A stretch of DNA of 64,000 nucleotides. It comes from Vibrio plantisponsor (GTDB taxonomy: Bacteria > Pseudomonadota > Gammaproteobacteria > Enterobacterales > Vibrionaceae). The notes below the pieces were generated by a model. The model ran no database searches. It was not told where the DNA came from and saw only the letters and a program-made list of their open reading frames with translations. The position numbers were made by a program, and so were the translations under genes. The stretch lies in NCBI RefSeq assembly GCF_013041605.1, contig NZ_JABEQC010000004.1:62001-126000 (forward strand), in the 5' to 3' direction. Below are positions 27,139-36,537 of the stretch, one piece after another (the first letter of the stretch is position 1; each line of letters starts with the position of its first letter).

Positions 27139-27402
27139 ATCTGTACTCACTTTACTCAAACATTACTTATGCACAGTCGTTAATAATTTATCTTCTTCTC
27201 ATACTTAGCAAAGCGAACCGCTCTGCCACATTGAGAGTCCATGCATTCGAATCAGTTAATCTTGCCATAACTATGGGGATTGACCCGCCAGTTTTCAATG
27301 AAAAGATCATAATCTGTTTATCCACTCAAGTAACTTATAGAAACGCGCTCTGTAAGATTCATTAAGCTTTGTTGTTATAATATAACAATTTCGAAAAACG
27401 GC

Positions 27403-27432
27403 AATAAAAAACCCAGCTGTATTAAGCTGGGT
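27403..27432 (-). terminator. Terminator of the 55-residue gene
   Basis: ACCCAGCT (27411-27418) and AGCTGGGT (27425-27432) form the stem. On the minus strand it is followed by TTTTTTATTG. Confidence 0.85.
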
Positions 27433-27450
27433 GTAAAGCACTAGATTGAC

Positions 27451-27618
27451 TTAGCTTTTCTGAGTTTTCTTCCACACGGTGAAGTCAATCCAAATTTGTT
27501 CTAGCTCTTTCAATTCTTCCGCAGTTAATAACGATAGCGTTGATTTAGACTGAGTCGAAGTATATGGCTGCAGAGAACTAATTTGTTCATGAAAAGCTTC
27601 TTTCAATTTATAAATCAT
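27451..27618 (-). CDS. Small 55-residue protein, unknown
   Basis: A short reading frame (start MIYKLKEAFHEQ, end FTVWKKTQKS) with its own intrinsic terminator 19 bp downstream, in an otherwise gene-free 900-bp gap between ribA and gyrA. It is soluble, with a predicted amphipathic helix LLTAEELKELEQIWIDF near the C-terminus. The ATG at 27618 has GGA 7 nt upstream; a GTG at 27630 would add four residues and has GAGG only 2 nt away. No family is recognised. The terminator, amphipathic composition and isolation argue for a genuine gene. Confidence 0.6.
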   Translation of the reverse strand: MIYKLKEAFHEQISSLQPYTSTQSKSTLSLLTAEELKELEQIWIDFTVWKKTQKS

Positions 27619-27995
27619 CAGTTGGTCCACTGCCTCAATCCATTAATAAGCATTAATTCTCAAAAATAATACCATTTAAAATTCAATTTTGTGACAAAAA
27701 ACATATTAATGGAACTATCATCACACTTTACATTTGATTTTTTATAGGTGTTATTTTTGATCCAAAATATTCAAATAGATCAATTACCTTGGCTTTGTGA
27801 TCACCTAAATGAACCAGCTAAAAAATGACGCTTTATTCATATGTTCGTCACTCTAATGTTACTTTTATAATTCCCACCCAACTTTTAATACATTAATAAA
27901 TACTAATGTTTCATTTATTAATGATTTGATATCGACTGTCGATTCAAACATGCGTGAATATTGATAATTAAAGTTGCATTGCCGATTTTTAAGAT
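27619..27995. other. AT-rich gap between the small gene and gyrA
   Basis: About 377 bp, very AT-rich, with no open frame backed by a ribosome-binding site. It should contain the promoter of the 55-residue gene. I see no clear operator or small RNA signature. Confidence 0.4.
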
Positions 27996-28026
27996 AAAAA
28001 AAGCCGAGTATTAAACTCGGCTTTTT
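27996..28026 (-). terminator. Terminator of gyrA
   Basis: GCCGAGT (28003-28009) and ACTCGGC (28015-28021) pair, with TTTTTTT following on the minus strand. Confidence 0.9.
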
Positions 28027-28042
28027 ATTCGGTGAAGATTAT

Positions 28043-30691
28043 TTATTCTGAGTCGCTTTCGCTATCAGTTTCAGAATCATCACCCTCAGCTTCAACGATA
28101 TCCGCTGACTCTACTGACGAATCAAGAACTTCATCACCTTCTTCCCCTTCAGGAAGTTCAGACTCTTCAATTTCTTCGATTCGTTGCAGACCAACTACTT
28201 TCTCGTCTTCCGCAGTACGGATAAGTGTTACACCTTGAGTGTTACGACCAACTTGACTCACTTCAGCAACACGAGTACGTACTAGCGTACCTGCGTTAGT
28301 GATCATCATGAATTCGTCGCCTTCTTCCACTTGAACCGCGCCGATAACAAGGCCGTTACGCTCTGACACTTTGATCGACACAACACCTTGTGTTGCACGG
28401 CTCTTCGCTGGGTATTCACTTAGAACAGTACGCTTACCGTAACCATTTTCCGTTACTGTCAGGATGTTACCGTCAGTTTTTGGAACGATTAGAGAAACGA
28501 TTTGGTCGTTGCCGTTCAGTTTCATACCGCGTACACCAGCTGCAGTACGTCCCATCGCACGAACTTGTTGTTCGTTGAAGCGGACGACTTTACCTGATTG
28601 CGAGAACAACATGATATCGTTGTTGCCGTCTGTAATATCAACGCCGATTAGCGAGTCTTCATCACGCAGGTTAAGAGCGATCAGACCATTTGCGCGTACG
28701 TTGGCAAACTGATCCAAAGATGTCTTCTTAACAGTGCCGTCACCGGTTGCCATAAAGATAAATTTATCTTCACTGAACTCAGTTACAGGCAGAATCGCTG
28801 TGATACGTTCATTTTCTTCTAGCGGTAGTAAGTTAACAATTGGCTTACCACGAGCAGTACGGCTCGCTAATGGCAATTGATACGTCTTCAGACGGTATGT
28901 CTTACCACGCGTAGAGAAACATAGAATGTTGTCATGAGTGTTCGCTACTAGTAGACGTTCGATATAATCTTCGTCTTTCATGCGCGTTGCACTCTTACCA
29001 CGGCCACCACGACGTTGAGATTCATAGTCGCTTAGAAGTTGGTACTTCACATAGCCTTCGTGAGATAGAGTCACAACGACGTCTTCACGAGCAATCAGCT
29101 CTTCCATGTCAATGTCATGGCTTGCTGCGGTGATTTCTGTACGACGTGCATCACCGAAAGCATCACGAACGGTTTCTAGCTCTTCACGAATCACTTCCAT
29201 CAAGCGCTCAGTGCTGCCAAGAATGTGCAGTAGCTCTGCAATTTCTTCTAGAAGCTGCTTATATTCATCAAGAATTTTCTCGTGCTCTAGACCCGTTAAA
29301 CGGTGTAAACGAAGTTCTAGAATCGCCTGAGCTTGTTGCTCAGTTAAGAAATATTGACCGTCACGAATACCGTATTGAGCTTCTAGCCACTCTGGACGAG
29401 CAGCATCTGTACCAGCACGCTCAAGCATTGCCGCTACGTTGCCTAGATCCCAGCCACGTGAAATCAACCCAACTTTTGCTTCTGCTGGTGTTGGAGCTTT
29501 ACGGATCAAGTCGATGATTTCATCGATGTTCGCCAGTGCTAATGCTAAACCTTCAAGGATATGAGCACGCTCACGAGCTTTACGTAATTCAAAAATAGTA
29601 CGACGAGTCACCACTTCACGGCGGTGGTCTACGAAGCACTTAATCATCTCTTTCAGGTTGAACAACTTTGGTTGGCCATGTTCAAGGGCAACCATGTTAA
29701 TCCCGAAAGTGGTTTGAAGTTGGGTGTTTGCATATAGGTTGTTTAGAACAACTTCACCTACAGCATCACGTCTACATTCAATAACAATACGCATACCATC
29801 TTTATCAGATTCGTCGCGCAGTGCACTGATGCCTTCAACTTTCTTATCTTTTACAAGTTCCGCAATTTTCTCAATCAAACGAGCTTTGTTCACTTGGTAC
29901 GGAATTTCAGAAACGATGATGGTTTCTTTGCCACTCTTATCAGCTTCAATCTCAGCTTTAGAGCGCATGTAAACTTTACCGCGACCAGTCTTATAGGCAT
30001 CAATGATACCTTTACGACCACTAATCAATGCTGCGGTTGGGAAATCTGGTCCTGGGATGTAATCCATCAACTCATCAATAGTGATGTCTTCATTGTCGAT
30101 GAATGCCAAACATCCATTCACAACTTCAGTTAAGTTGTGTGGCGGAATATTGGTTGCCATACCTACCGCGATGCCTGACGCACCGTTCACAAGCAGGTTA
30201 GGAACTTTCGTTGGCAGTACCGCAGGAATCTGCTCGGTACCGTCGTAGTTGTCTACGTAATCAACCGTTTCTTTATCTAAATCAGCCAACAGTTCATGGG
30301 CTATTTTAGCCATACGAACTTCGGTATAACGCATTGCCGCAGCAGAGTCGCCATCGATAGAACCGAAGTTACCTTGACCATCCGCTAGCATGTAGCGAAG
30401 TGAGAACGGCTGTGCCATACGAACAATTGTATCGTATACAGCACTGTCACCATGCGGGTGATATTTACCGATTACGTCACCTACCACACGGGCAGATTTT
30501 TTATATGGTTTATTCCAATCGTTGCCCAATACGTTCATAGCAAATAGAACGCGGCGGTGTACTGGTTTTAGACCATCACGCACATCTGGAAGAGCACGAC
30601 CAACGATAACTGACATCGCATAGTCTAGGTATGAACCTCGAAGCTCATCTTCAATGTTTACGGGCGTGATCTCTTTAGCTAGATCGCTCAT
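28043..30691 (-). CDS. gyrA: DNA gyrase subunit A
   Basis: The DNA-cleaving subunit of gyrase, 882 residues. The active-site tyrosine is Y122 in AAMRYTE. The quinolone-determining region reads [13 protein letters not shown] with S83 and D87, the residues of drug-sensitive enzymes. The GyrA box QRRGGRGK marks the start of the DNA-wrapping C-terminal domain. The protein ends in a strongly acidic tail (residues about 838-882, many Glu, Asp and Ser). The gene stands alone, divergent from ubiG across 371 bp. Confidence 0.98.
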   Translation of the reverse strand: MSDLAKEITPVNIEDELRGSYLDYAMSVIVGRALPDVRDGLKPVHRRVLFAMNVLGNDWNKPYKKSARVVGDVIGKYHPHGDSAVYDTIVRMAQPFSLRYMLADGQGNFGSIDGDSAAAMRYTEVRMAKIAHELLADLDKETVDYVDNYDGTEQIPAVLPTKVPNLLVNGASGIAVGMATNIPPHNLTEVVNGCLAFIDNEDITIDELMDYIPGPDFPTAALISGRKGIIDAYKTGRGKVYMRSKAEIEADKSGKETIIVSEIPYQVNKARLIEKIAELVKDKKVEGISALRDESDKDGMRIVIECRRDAVGEVVLNNLYANTQLQTTFGINMVALEHGQPKLFNLKEMIKCFVDHRREVVTRRTIFELRKARERAHILEGLALALANIDEIIDLIRKAPTPAEAKVGLISRGWDLGNVAAMLERAGTDAARPEWLEAQYGIRDGQYFLTEQQAQAILELRLHRLTGLEHEKILDEYKQLLEEIAELLHILGSTERLMEVIREELETVRDAFGDARRTEITAASHDIDMEELIAREDVVVTLSHEGYVKYQLLSDYESQRRGGRGKSATRMKDEDYIERLLVANTHDNILCFSTRGKTYRLKTYQLPLASRTARGKPIVNLLPLEENERITAILPVTEFSEDKFIFMATGDGTVKKTSLDQFANVRANGLIALNLRDEDSLIGVDITDGNNDIMLFSQSGKVVRFNEQQVRAMGRTAAGVRGMKLNGNDQIVSLIVPKTDGNILTVTENGYGKRTVLSEYPAKSRATQGVVSIKVSERNGLVIGAVQVEEGDEFMMITNAGTLVRTRVAEVSQVGRNTQGVTLIRTAEDEKVVGLQRIEEIEESELPEGEEGDEVLDSSVESADIVEAEGDDSETDSESDSE

Positions 30692-31062
30692 AGAGCCTTT
30701 ATCCCTCTATAGTTTGATCGGTATATCCAGACAGTGAGCTATTACTATAAATAAGCCGAATAGACACTGTTTTCCAATTTCCAGATATTATTGATACTTA
30801 TAAGGTGAAAAAATATAACACAACTTATAACGGTTCGGCATAACTTTCATTGCCCTTTTATCAGGTTGTGATGTTTGTTGCCTCTAAAATGTGGAGAAAT
30901 TACACACTTCTCCCATATCCAACTGATAAATGGTTAATTTTTACCCATATATTTACTAAACAATCAATTCTTGTTTAAACAAATAGAGAACAACTGGTTT
31001 GATTTACTCATAACGTTATAATGCCCACGTAACCACGGATGAGTATTAAAGGCAAATTCACT
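30692..31062. promoter_or_regulatory. Divergent gyrA-ubiG control region
   Basis: 371 bp of AT-rich sequence holding two divergent promoters. No extra gene, repeat or recognisable operator was found. Supercoiling-sensitive control of gyrA is known in other bacteria but leaves no specific motif I can mark here. Confidence 0.35.
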
Positions 31063-31776
31063 ATGACGACAACTCAAAATCAAAACGTCGACCCTAACGA
31101 AATAAAAAAATTCGAGGACATGGCCTCTCGTTGGTGGGATCTAGAAGGCGAATTCAAACCTCTTCACCAGATTAACCCTCTTCGTCTCAATTACGTTCTC
31201 GATAAAGCGGATGGTCTTTTCGGCAAGAGAGTGTTGGACGTGGGCTGCGGTGGTGGCATTTTAGCGGAAAGCATGGCTCGCGAAGGTGCGGAAGTGACCG
31301 GCTTAGATATGGGCAAAGAACCTTTGGAAGTCGCTCGTCTCCACGCGTTAGAAACTGGAACTAAGCTCACTTATATCCAGAGTACAATCGAAGACCACGC
31401 AAAAGAAAATCCACAAACCTATGATGTGGTGACTTGTATGGAAATGCTGGAGCACGTCCCTGACCCGCTTTCAGTTGTTAAGGCCTGCGCAGCATTGGTT
31501 AAACCTAACGGTCACGTCTTTTTCTCTACTTTGAACCGCAACATCAAGTCTTATCTTTTTGCCATCGTAGGCGCAGAAAAGCTGATGAAAATTGTCCCTG
31601 AAGGTACTCACGACCACGAAAAGTTCATTCGCCCTTCTGAGCTTTTAAAGATGGTTGACCAAACACACCTTAAAGAACAAGGTATCACTGGTTTACTCTA
31701 CAACCCGCTGACTGACACATATCGCTTAGGGAAAAATGTAGATGTGAATTACATCGTTCACACTCGTTTGTTCTGA
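31063..31776 (+). CDS. ubiG: Ubiquinone biosynthesis O-methyltransferase
   Basis: SAM-dependent methyltransferase performing both O-methylations in ubiquinone synthesis. From ATG 31063 it has 237 residues ([20 protein letters not shown]). The SAM-binding motif I is [16 protein letters not shown], with the acidic residue in VTGLDMG and a motif near [11 protein letters not shown]. An in-frame ATG at 31039 would add eight residues; AAAGG lies 9 nt before 31063, which I prefer. It is monocistronic, and an 11-bp perfect inverted repeat follows its stop. Confidence 0.95.
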   Translation: MTTTQNQNVDPNEIKKFEDMASRWWDLEGEFKPLHQINPLRLNYVLDKADGLFGKRVLDVGCGGGILAESMAREGAEVTGLDMGKEPLEVARLHALETGTKLTYIQSTIEDHAKENPQTYDVVTCMEMLEHVPDPLSVVKACAALVKPNGHVFFSTLNRNIKSYLFAIVGAEKLMKIVPEGTHDHEKFIRPSELLKMVDQTHLKEQGITGLLYNPLTDTYRLGKNVDVNYIVHTRLF

Positions 31777-31782
31777 TCGTTA

Positions 31783-31808
31783 AATTGAGGGTTTTTTAAC
31801 CCTCAATT
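31783..31808 (+). terminator. Hairpin after ubiG without a T-run
   Basis: AATTGAGGGTT and AACCCTCAATT form a perfect 11-bp stem around TTTT. No U-tract follows, so termination may be partial. A second hairpin, ATGCACG (31832-31838) / CGTGCAT (31844-31850), comes after. Confidence 0.55.
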
Positions 31809-32023
31809 ACTTCGAGAAATATTTCATTTTTATGCACGTTTTTCGTGCATTCTGTTCCATTTTGAATCAACAAAATTTGGCTCGAATTTTTAGTTAAAGA
31901 TCAAGGAAATTTTTTTTTGATCGGTTACGAATAAACCAATCTTGAAAGCTCGATTTTTTACAATCAACTCTGTTCTTAGATCATCAGTTAGTGGCTACTA
32001 ACGTTTTTTTTCATTTTCAAAGT

Positions 32024-32032
32024 TATCCACAA
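32024..32032 (+). promoter_or_regulatory. DnaA box upstream of nrdA
   Basis: TTATCCACA is a perfect consensus DnaA-binding site, 193 bp before the nrdA start. DnaA control of nrdAB is established in E. coli. Confidence 0.6.
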
Positions 32033-32101
32033 AGTTTCCCCTAAACTGTAACTTGCATTAAAGGGGTTATAGCACTATGTTGTAACTCGAACACTGATGC
32101 A

Positions 32102-32138
32102 CCCCTATATGTAGTGTCTAGGCCACTACATATAGGAA
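32102..32138 (+). promoter_or_regulatory. Paired NrdR boxes of the nrdA promoter
   Basis: Two sites resembling the NrdR consensus (acaCwATATaTwGtgt) lie at 32102-32117 and 32123-32138, starts 21 bp apart, about two helical turns. Together they form a perfect 13-bp inverted repeat (CCTATATGTAGTG 32104-32116, CACTACATATAGG 32124-32136). NrdR is the known repressor of ribonucleotide reductase genes. Confidence 0.75.
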
Positions 32139-32224
32139 GAGCATAATCACAAAACCGTTAATAATTTTACAAGAATTACATAAAAAAACGGTTTTAATCA
32201 GTTTTGTTAGGGAAATGAAGCAGA

Positions 32225-34507
32225 ATGAACCAACAACTCACTGTCACAAAGCGTGATGGCCGCAAAGAAACTATTGATCTGGATAAGATCCACCGAGTGA
32301 TCACATGGGCTGCTGAAGGCCTACAAAATGTCTCTGTATCACAAGTGGAACTTCGTGCTCACATCCAGTTCTACGATGGCATTACCACGTCAGACATCCA
32401 TGAAACGATTATTAAATCAGCAGCTGACCTGATCTCTGAAGAGAGTCCAGATTACCAATATTTGGCTGCTCGATTAGCGGTATTCCATCTACGTAAAAAA
32501 GCTTATGGTCAATATGAGCCACCAACACTGTTAGACCACGTTTCGTCTATGGTGGAAAAAGGCAAATATGACAAGCACCTAATGGAAGATTACACGCGTG
32601 AAGATTTCATCAAGCTTGATAGCTTTATCGATCACCGTCGTGACCTAAACTTCTCTTATGCTGCGGTAAAACAGCTTGAAGGTAAGTACTTCGTACAAAA
32701 CCGCGTGACAGGTCAAATTTATGAGAGTGCTCAGTTCCTTTACATTCTTGTAGCGGCATGTTTGTTTGCGAAATATCCAAAAGACACACGTTTGGATTAC
32801 ATCAAGCGTTTCTATGATGCGACGTCAACATTCAAGATTTCTCTACCTACACCAATTATGTCTGGTGTACGTACTCCTACTCGTCAGTTCAGTTCATGTG
32901 TTCTGATTGAGTGTGGTGACAGCCTAGATTCTATTAACGCGACAGCGAGCTCAATTGTTCGTTACGTTTCTCAACGTGCAGGTATTGGTATCAATGCTGG
33001 TCGTATTCGTGCATTGGGCTCAGAAATCCGTGGTGGTGAAGCGTTCCACACAGGTTGTATTCCATTCTACAAATACTTCCAAACAGCAGTGAAATGTTGT
33101 TCTCAAGGTGGTGTTCGTGGTGGCGCAGCAACGGTGTTTTACCCTCTATGGCACGGTGAAGCTCAGTCGCTACTAGTTCTTAAGAACAACCGTGGCGTTG
33201 AAGAAAACCGTGTTCGTCACATGGACTACGGTGTTCAGCTCAACAAACTGATGTACCAACGTTTAGTGGAAGGCGGAAACATTACTCTGTTCTCACCTTC
33301 TGACGTACCTGGACTTTACGATGCGTTCTTCCAAGATCAAGACGAATTTGAGCGTCTATATGTGAAGTACGAGAACGATGCTTCGATTAAGAAGACAACG
33401 GTTAAAGCTCTTGAAATGTTCACGCTGCTAATGCAAGAACGTGCTTCAACAGGTCGTATTTACATTCAGAACGTCGACCACTGTAATACTCACAGTCCAT
33501 TTGATGCAGCTGTGGCGCCTGTGCGTCAATCAAACCTATGTTTGGAAATTGCACTGCCAACCAAACCTTTAACTAACGTTGAAGATGACAATGGTGAAAT
33601 TGCACTTTGTACTCTGTCTGCATTCAACCTAGGTTCGATTGAAAATCTAGACGATTTTGAAGAGTTGTCTGACCTTGTGGTTCGTGCGCTTGATGCTCTA
33701 TTAGATTATCAAGACTACCCACTACCAGCGGCTTATAAGTCAACGATGAATCGTCGTACGCTTGGCGTAGGTGTAATTAACTACGCATACTACCTAGCGA
33801 AAAACGGCGTTAAATACTCAGATGGCAGCGCGAATGCTCTGACGCACCGTACTTTTGAAGCAATGCAATACTACTTGCTCAAAGCTTCTGTACAGCTTGC
33901 GAAAGAACACGGTAAGTGTCCTCTATTTGACGAAACAAATTACGCGAAGGGCTTGCTACCAATCGACACGTACAAACGCGATCTAGATAAAATCTGTGAT
34001 GAAGAACTTCATTACGATTGGGACGCGCTACGTGCAGAAATCATGGAGCACGGTCTACGTAACTCAACTCTGACAGCGCTAATGCCTTCTGAGACATCTT
34101 CTCAGATTTCGAATGCGACTAACGGTATCGAACCACCTCGTGGTTACGTATCAGTTAAAGCATCGAAAGACGGCATTTTGAAGCAAGTTGTACCAGAGTT
34201 CCTAAAATACAAAGAAAACTACGAGTTGCTTTGGAACATCGGTTCTAACGATGGTTATTTACACCTAGTTGGCATTATGCAGAAGTTCGTTGACCAAGCG
34301 ATTTCAGCGAACACCAACTACGACCCAAGCAAGTTTGAGTCTGGCAAAGTGCCAATGAAGAAACTGCTTCAGGATCTTCTGACTGCATACAAGTTTGGTG
34401 TGAAGACGCTGTACTACCATAACACTCGTGATGGTGCGAAAGACGAGCAAAAAGACGTGGTGCAGCCACAAGATGACGACTGCGCAGGTGGCGGTTGTAA
34501 GATCTAA
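32225..34507 (+). CDS. nrdA: Ribonucleotide reductase class Ia, alpha subunit
   Basis: Catalytic subunit that reduces ribonucleoside diphosphates to deoxy forms in the cytoplasm. Length 760 residues. The N-terminal ATP-cone (VTKRDGRKETIDLDKIHRVI) binds the activity effectors ATP/dATP. Active-site cysteines lie in QFSSCVLIE, NLCLEI and ALCTLSAFN. The C-terminal redox pair is DCAGGGCKI. It is followed by nrdB after 73 bp and yfaE, the usual class Ia order. The promoter region holds NrdR and DnaA boxes. Confidence 0.97.
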   Translation: MNQQLTVTKRDGRKETIDLDKIHRVITWAAEGLQNVSVSQVELRAHIQFYDGITTSDIHETIIKSAADLISEESPDYQYLAARLAVFHLRKKAYGQYEPPTLLDHVSSMVEKGKYDKHLMEDYTREDFIKLDSFIDHRRDLNFSYAAVKQLEGKYFVQNRVTGQIYESAQFLYILVAACLFAKYPKDTRLDYIKRFYDATSTFKISLPTPIMSGVRTPTRQFSSCVLIECGDSLDSINATASSIVRYVSQRAGIGINAGRIRALGSEIRGGEAFHTGCIPFYKYFQTAVKCCSQGGVRGGAATVFYPLWHGEAQSLLVLKNNRGVEENRVRHMDYGVQLNKLMYQRLVEGGNITLFSPSDVPGLYDAFFQDQDEFERLYVKYENDASIKKTTVKALEMFTLLMQERASTGRIYIQNVDHCNTHSPFDAAVAPVRQSNLCLEIALPTKPLTNVEDDNGEIALCTLSAFNLGSIENLDDFEELSDLVVRALDALLDYQDYPLPAAYKSTMNRRTLGVGVINYAYYLAKNGVKYSDGSANALTHRTFEAMQYYLLKASVQLAKEHGKCPLFDETNYAKGLLPIDTYKRDLDKICDEELHYDWDALRAEIMEHGLRNSTLTALMPSETSSQISNATNGIEPPRGYVSVKASKDGILKQVVPEFLKYKENYELLWNIGSNDGYLHLVGIMQKFVDQAISANTNYDPSKFESGKVPMKKLLQDLLTAYKFGVKTLYYHNTRDGAKDEQKDVVQPQDDDCAGGGCKI

Positions 34508-34580
34508 TCTGATTGACTCGAATTTTTAACTGATTTGAATGCCCTTTGACAAAGGCAAAGGGCAAAATGGATGACAGCAA

Positions 34581-35714
34581 ATGGCTTACAGTACTTTTAC
34601 TCAGAAAAAGAATAACCAACTTAAAGAACCAATGTTTCTTGGTCAACCAGTTAACGTAGCTCGCTATGACCAACAAAAATACGACATTTTTGAAAAACTG
34701 ATCGAAAAGCAACTTTCGTTCTTCTGGCGTCCTGAAGAAGTTGACGTTTCAAGTGACCGTATCGATTACAACAAGTTACCTGATCATGAAAAGCACATTT
34801 TCATCTCGAACTTGAAATATCAAACGCTGCTTGATTCAATCCAAGGCCGCAGCCCTAACGTTGCCCTACTTCCACTGGTTTCACTGCCAGAATTGGAAAC
34901 GTGGATTGAAACTTGGTCGTTCTCAGAAACGATTCACTCTCGTTCTTACACGCACATCATCCGTAACATCGTTAATGATCCTGCGGTTGTATTTGACGAT
35001 ATCGTCGAAAATGAACACATCATTAAACGTGCGAAAGATATCGCGCATTACTATGACAATCTTATTCAGTTAACTAACGATTACCACCGTTACGGCGAAG
35101 GTACACACACGGTTAATGGTGAGACAATCAAAGTAAGCCTATCTGCTCTGAAGAAACAGCTTTACCTCTGTTTGATGTCTGTAAACGCGCTAGAAGCGAT
35201 TCGTTTCTATGTAAGTTTTGCTTGTTCATTTGCTTTCGCAGAGCGTGAGCTCATGGAAGGTAACGCGAAAATCATCAAGCTTATCGCTCGTGATGAAGCG
35301 CTGCACCTGACCGGTACTCAGCACATGATCAACCTGCTTCGTAACGGTATGGATGATTTTGAGTTCCTACAAATCGCTGAAGAGTGCAAACAAGAGTGTT
35401 TTGACTTATTCAAAGAAGCGGCTGAGCAAGAAAAAGAGTGGTCCGAATATCTGTTTAAAGACGGTTCTATGATTGGTCTGAACAAAGATATTCTTTCTCA
35501 ATACGTTGAGTACATCACGAACATCCGTATGCAAGCCGTAGGTCTTGATGCTGCGTATCCACATGCAACCAGCAACCCTATCCCATGGATCAACGCATGG
35601 TTGTCGTCTGATAACGTTCAAGTTGCACCACAGGAAGCAGAAATCAGCTCATACCTCGTTGGTCAGATCGATAACGAAGTTGGCGCAGACGATTTCGAGG
35701 GCTTTGAGCTGTAA
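34581..35714 (+). CDS. nrdB: Ribonucleotide reductase class Ia, beta subunit
   Basis: The 377-residue radical-generating subunit. It houses a di-iron centre and the tyrosyl radical; the radical Tyr is in [12 protein letters not shown]. Metal ligands are carried by helices including DDIVENEHI and [13 protein letters not shown]. The C-terminal end (DDFEGFEL) is the peptide that docks on the alpha subunit. Its stop overlaps the yfaE start (TAATG), giving translational coupling. Confidence 0.97.
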   Translation: MAYSTFTQKKNNQLKEPMFLGQPVNVARYDQQKYDIFEKLIEKQLSFFWRPEEVDVSSDRIDYNKLPDHEKHIFISNLKYQTLLDSIQGRSPNVALLPLVSLPELETWIETWSFSETIHSRSYTHIIRNIVNDPAVVFDDIVENEHIIKRAKDIAHYYDNLIQLTNDYHRYGEGTHTVNGETIKVSLSALKKQLYLCLMSVNALEAIRFYVSFACSFAFAERELMEGNAKIIKLIARDEALHLTGTQHMINLLRNGMDDFEFLQIAEECKQECFDLFKEAAEQEKEWSEYLFKDGSMIGLNKDILSQYVEYITNIRMQAVGLDAAYPHATSNPIPWINAWLSSDNVQVAPQEAEISSYLVGQIDNEVGADDFEGFEL

Positions 35715-35992
35715 TGGCAACGGTCAAAATCAACAAAATAATCACTATTGAATCTAACCCTTCAAACACCTTGCTCGAAACCATGGAGCAAGCTGGGTTA
35801 GAACCGGAATACAACTGCCGTGATGGCCATTGTGGAGCGTGTCGTTGCACGCTTCTCTCCGGCGAAGTCGAATATGTTGGTTTTGCAATGGCGTATACAC
35901 AAAGCAATGAAATATTGCCTTGCATATGTAAAGCAAAAACGCCAGTTGAACTATCCGATGTGAATTATCAGCCTAAAGCGAAACGAGCATAA
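35714..35992 (+). CDS. yfaE: 2Fe-2S ferredoxin maintaining NrdB (YfaE)
   Basis: A 92-residue plant-type ferredoxin. Cluster cysteines lie in NCRDGHCGACRC and in ILPCICKAK. In E. coli YfaE supplies electrons to rebuild the NrdB di-iron tyrosyl cofactor. The gene overlaps the nrdB stop, so its level is tied to nrdB. Confidence 0.93.
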   Translation: MATVKINKIITIESNPSNTLLETMEQAGLEPEYNCRDGHCGACRCTLLSGEVEYVGFAMAYTQSNEILPCICKAKTPVELSDVNYQPKAKRA

Positions 35993-36030
35993 TAAGACGT
36001 TACTCACTCGTCCCAGCAGAGATAAATTGA

Positions 36031-36055
36031 AGCCAGAGCTAAGCTCTGGCTTTAT
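36031..36055. terminator. Terminator at the end of nrdAB-yfaE
   Basis: AGCCAGAGCT and AGCTCTGGCT, separated by one base, are followed by TTTATT. The hairpin overlaps the stop codon of the convergent 86-residue gene and may serve both. Confidence 0.7.
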
Positions 36056-36299
36056 TCATTCCAAATAGAATCTCATCTGCCGTTCCCATAGAAACGGATT
36101 TATGACCGATTTCCCTACCGCCATCATCATACAAAGACAAGCGATAGCCAGGATAGCTTGAATTGTTGTTGTCGACTGGCGCATGACGCCAAAGTGAAAC
36201 AACATCATGATCCTCACCACTACCGGTAAGTGCTTCTCCTAACACTACTTTTTGGCTTGCAATTTCGTACCACACTAAGATTTTTGATTGTGAAAACAT
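36039..36299 (-). CDS. 86-residue protein of unknown function
   Basis: Not recognised. From ATG 36299 the protein begins MFSQSKILVWYEIASQKVVLGEA. It is soluble, beta-rich by appearance, with a YPGYRLSLYDDGGREIGHKSV stretch and no signal peptide. The ribosome-binding site is excellent (AGGAGG, 6 nt before the ATG), which supports this start over a frame opening at 36371. It converges with yfaE, sharing a terminator. A perfect inverted repeat lies upstream at 36458-36490. Confidence 0.75.
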   Translation of the reverse strand: MFSQSKILVWYEIASQKVVLGEALTGSGEDHDVVSLWRHAPVDNNNSSYPGYRLSLYDDGGREIGHKSVSMGTADEILFGMNKARA

Positions 36300-36457
36300 A
36301 TCCAGCCTCCTGCCGAAGTCACAGCGACGAATTTTCAGTTTACAAACAAAATTGAGAAATTTTGGACTCATTTGTGAGACGAATTTTTACCTCTCTTAAA
36401 ATCATCGGGTTAGATCTTAGACAAATTACGCATAAGAAAGGAGAGAATGTCGATTTC

Positions 36458-36490
36458 GGTAATAAGCCAATTATTCATCAGCTTATTACC
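36458..36490. repeat. 10-bp perfect inverted repeat upstream of the 86-residue gene
   Basis: GGTAATAAGC (36458-36467) and GCTTATTACC (36481-36490) flank 13 bases. It lies between the yfaY end and the next minus-strand gene and has no T-run. It could be a protein site or a factor-dependent termination hairpin. Confidence 0.4.
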
Positions 36491-36537
36491 ATTCATCATG
36501 CGGAAAACTAAACTAGCAAGGATTAAGGGTGTGAAAA

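Noticed and set aside
27139-27402. FMN riboswitch upstream of ribA
   Set aside because: None of the conserved RFN-element segments could be found; in vibrios this switch is expected at another riboflavin gene.
27700-27820. CRP-like sites (TGTGA motifs) in the gap before gyrA
   Set aside because: The half-sites lack a properly spaced partner TCACA.
28043-30691. Quinolone-resistance substitutions in gyrA
   Set aside because: S83 and D87 are the residues of sensitive enzymes.
34275-34712. A 145-codon open frame antisense to nrdA/nrdB
   Set aside because: It is a by-product of codon use in two clear genes on the other strand, with no ribosome-binding site and no recognisable protein features.
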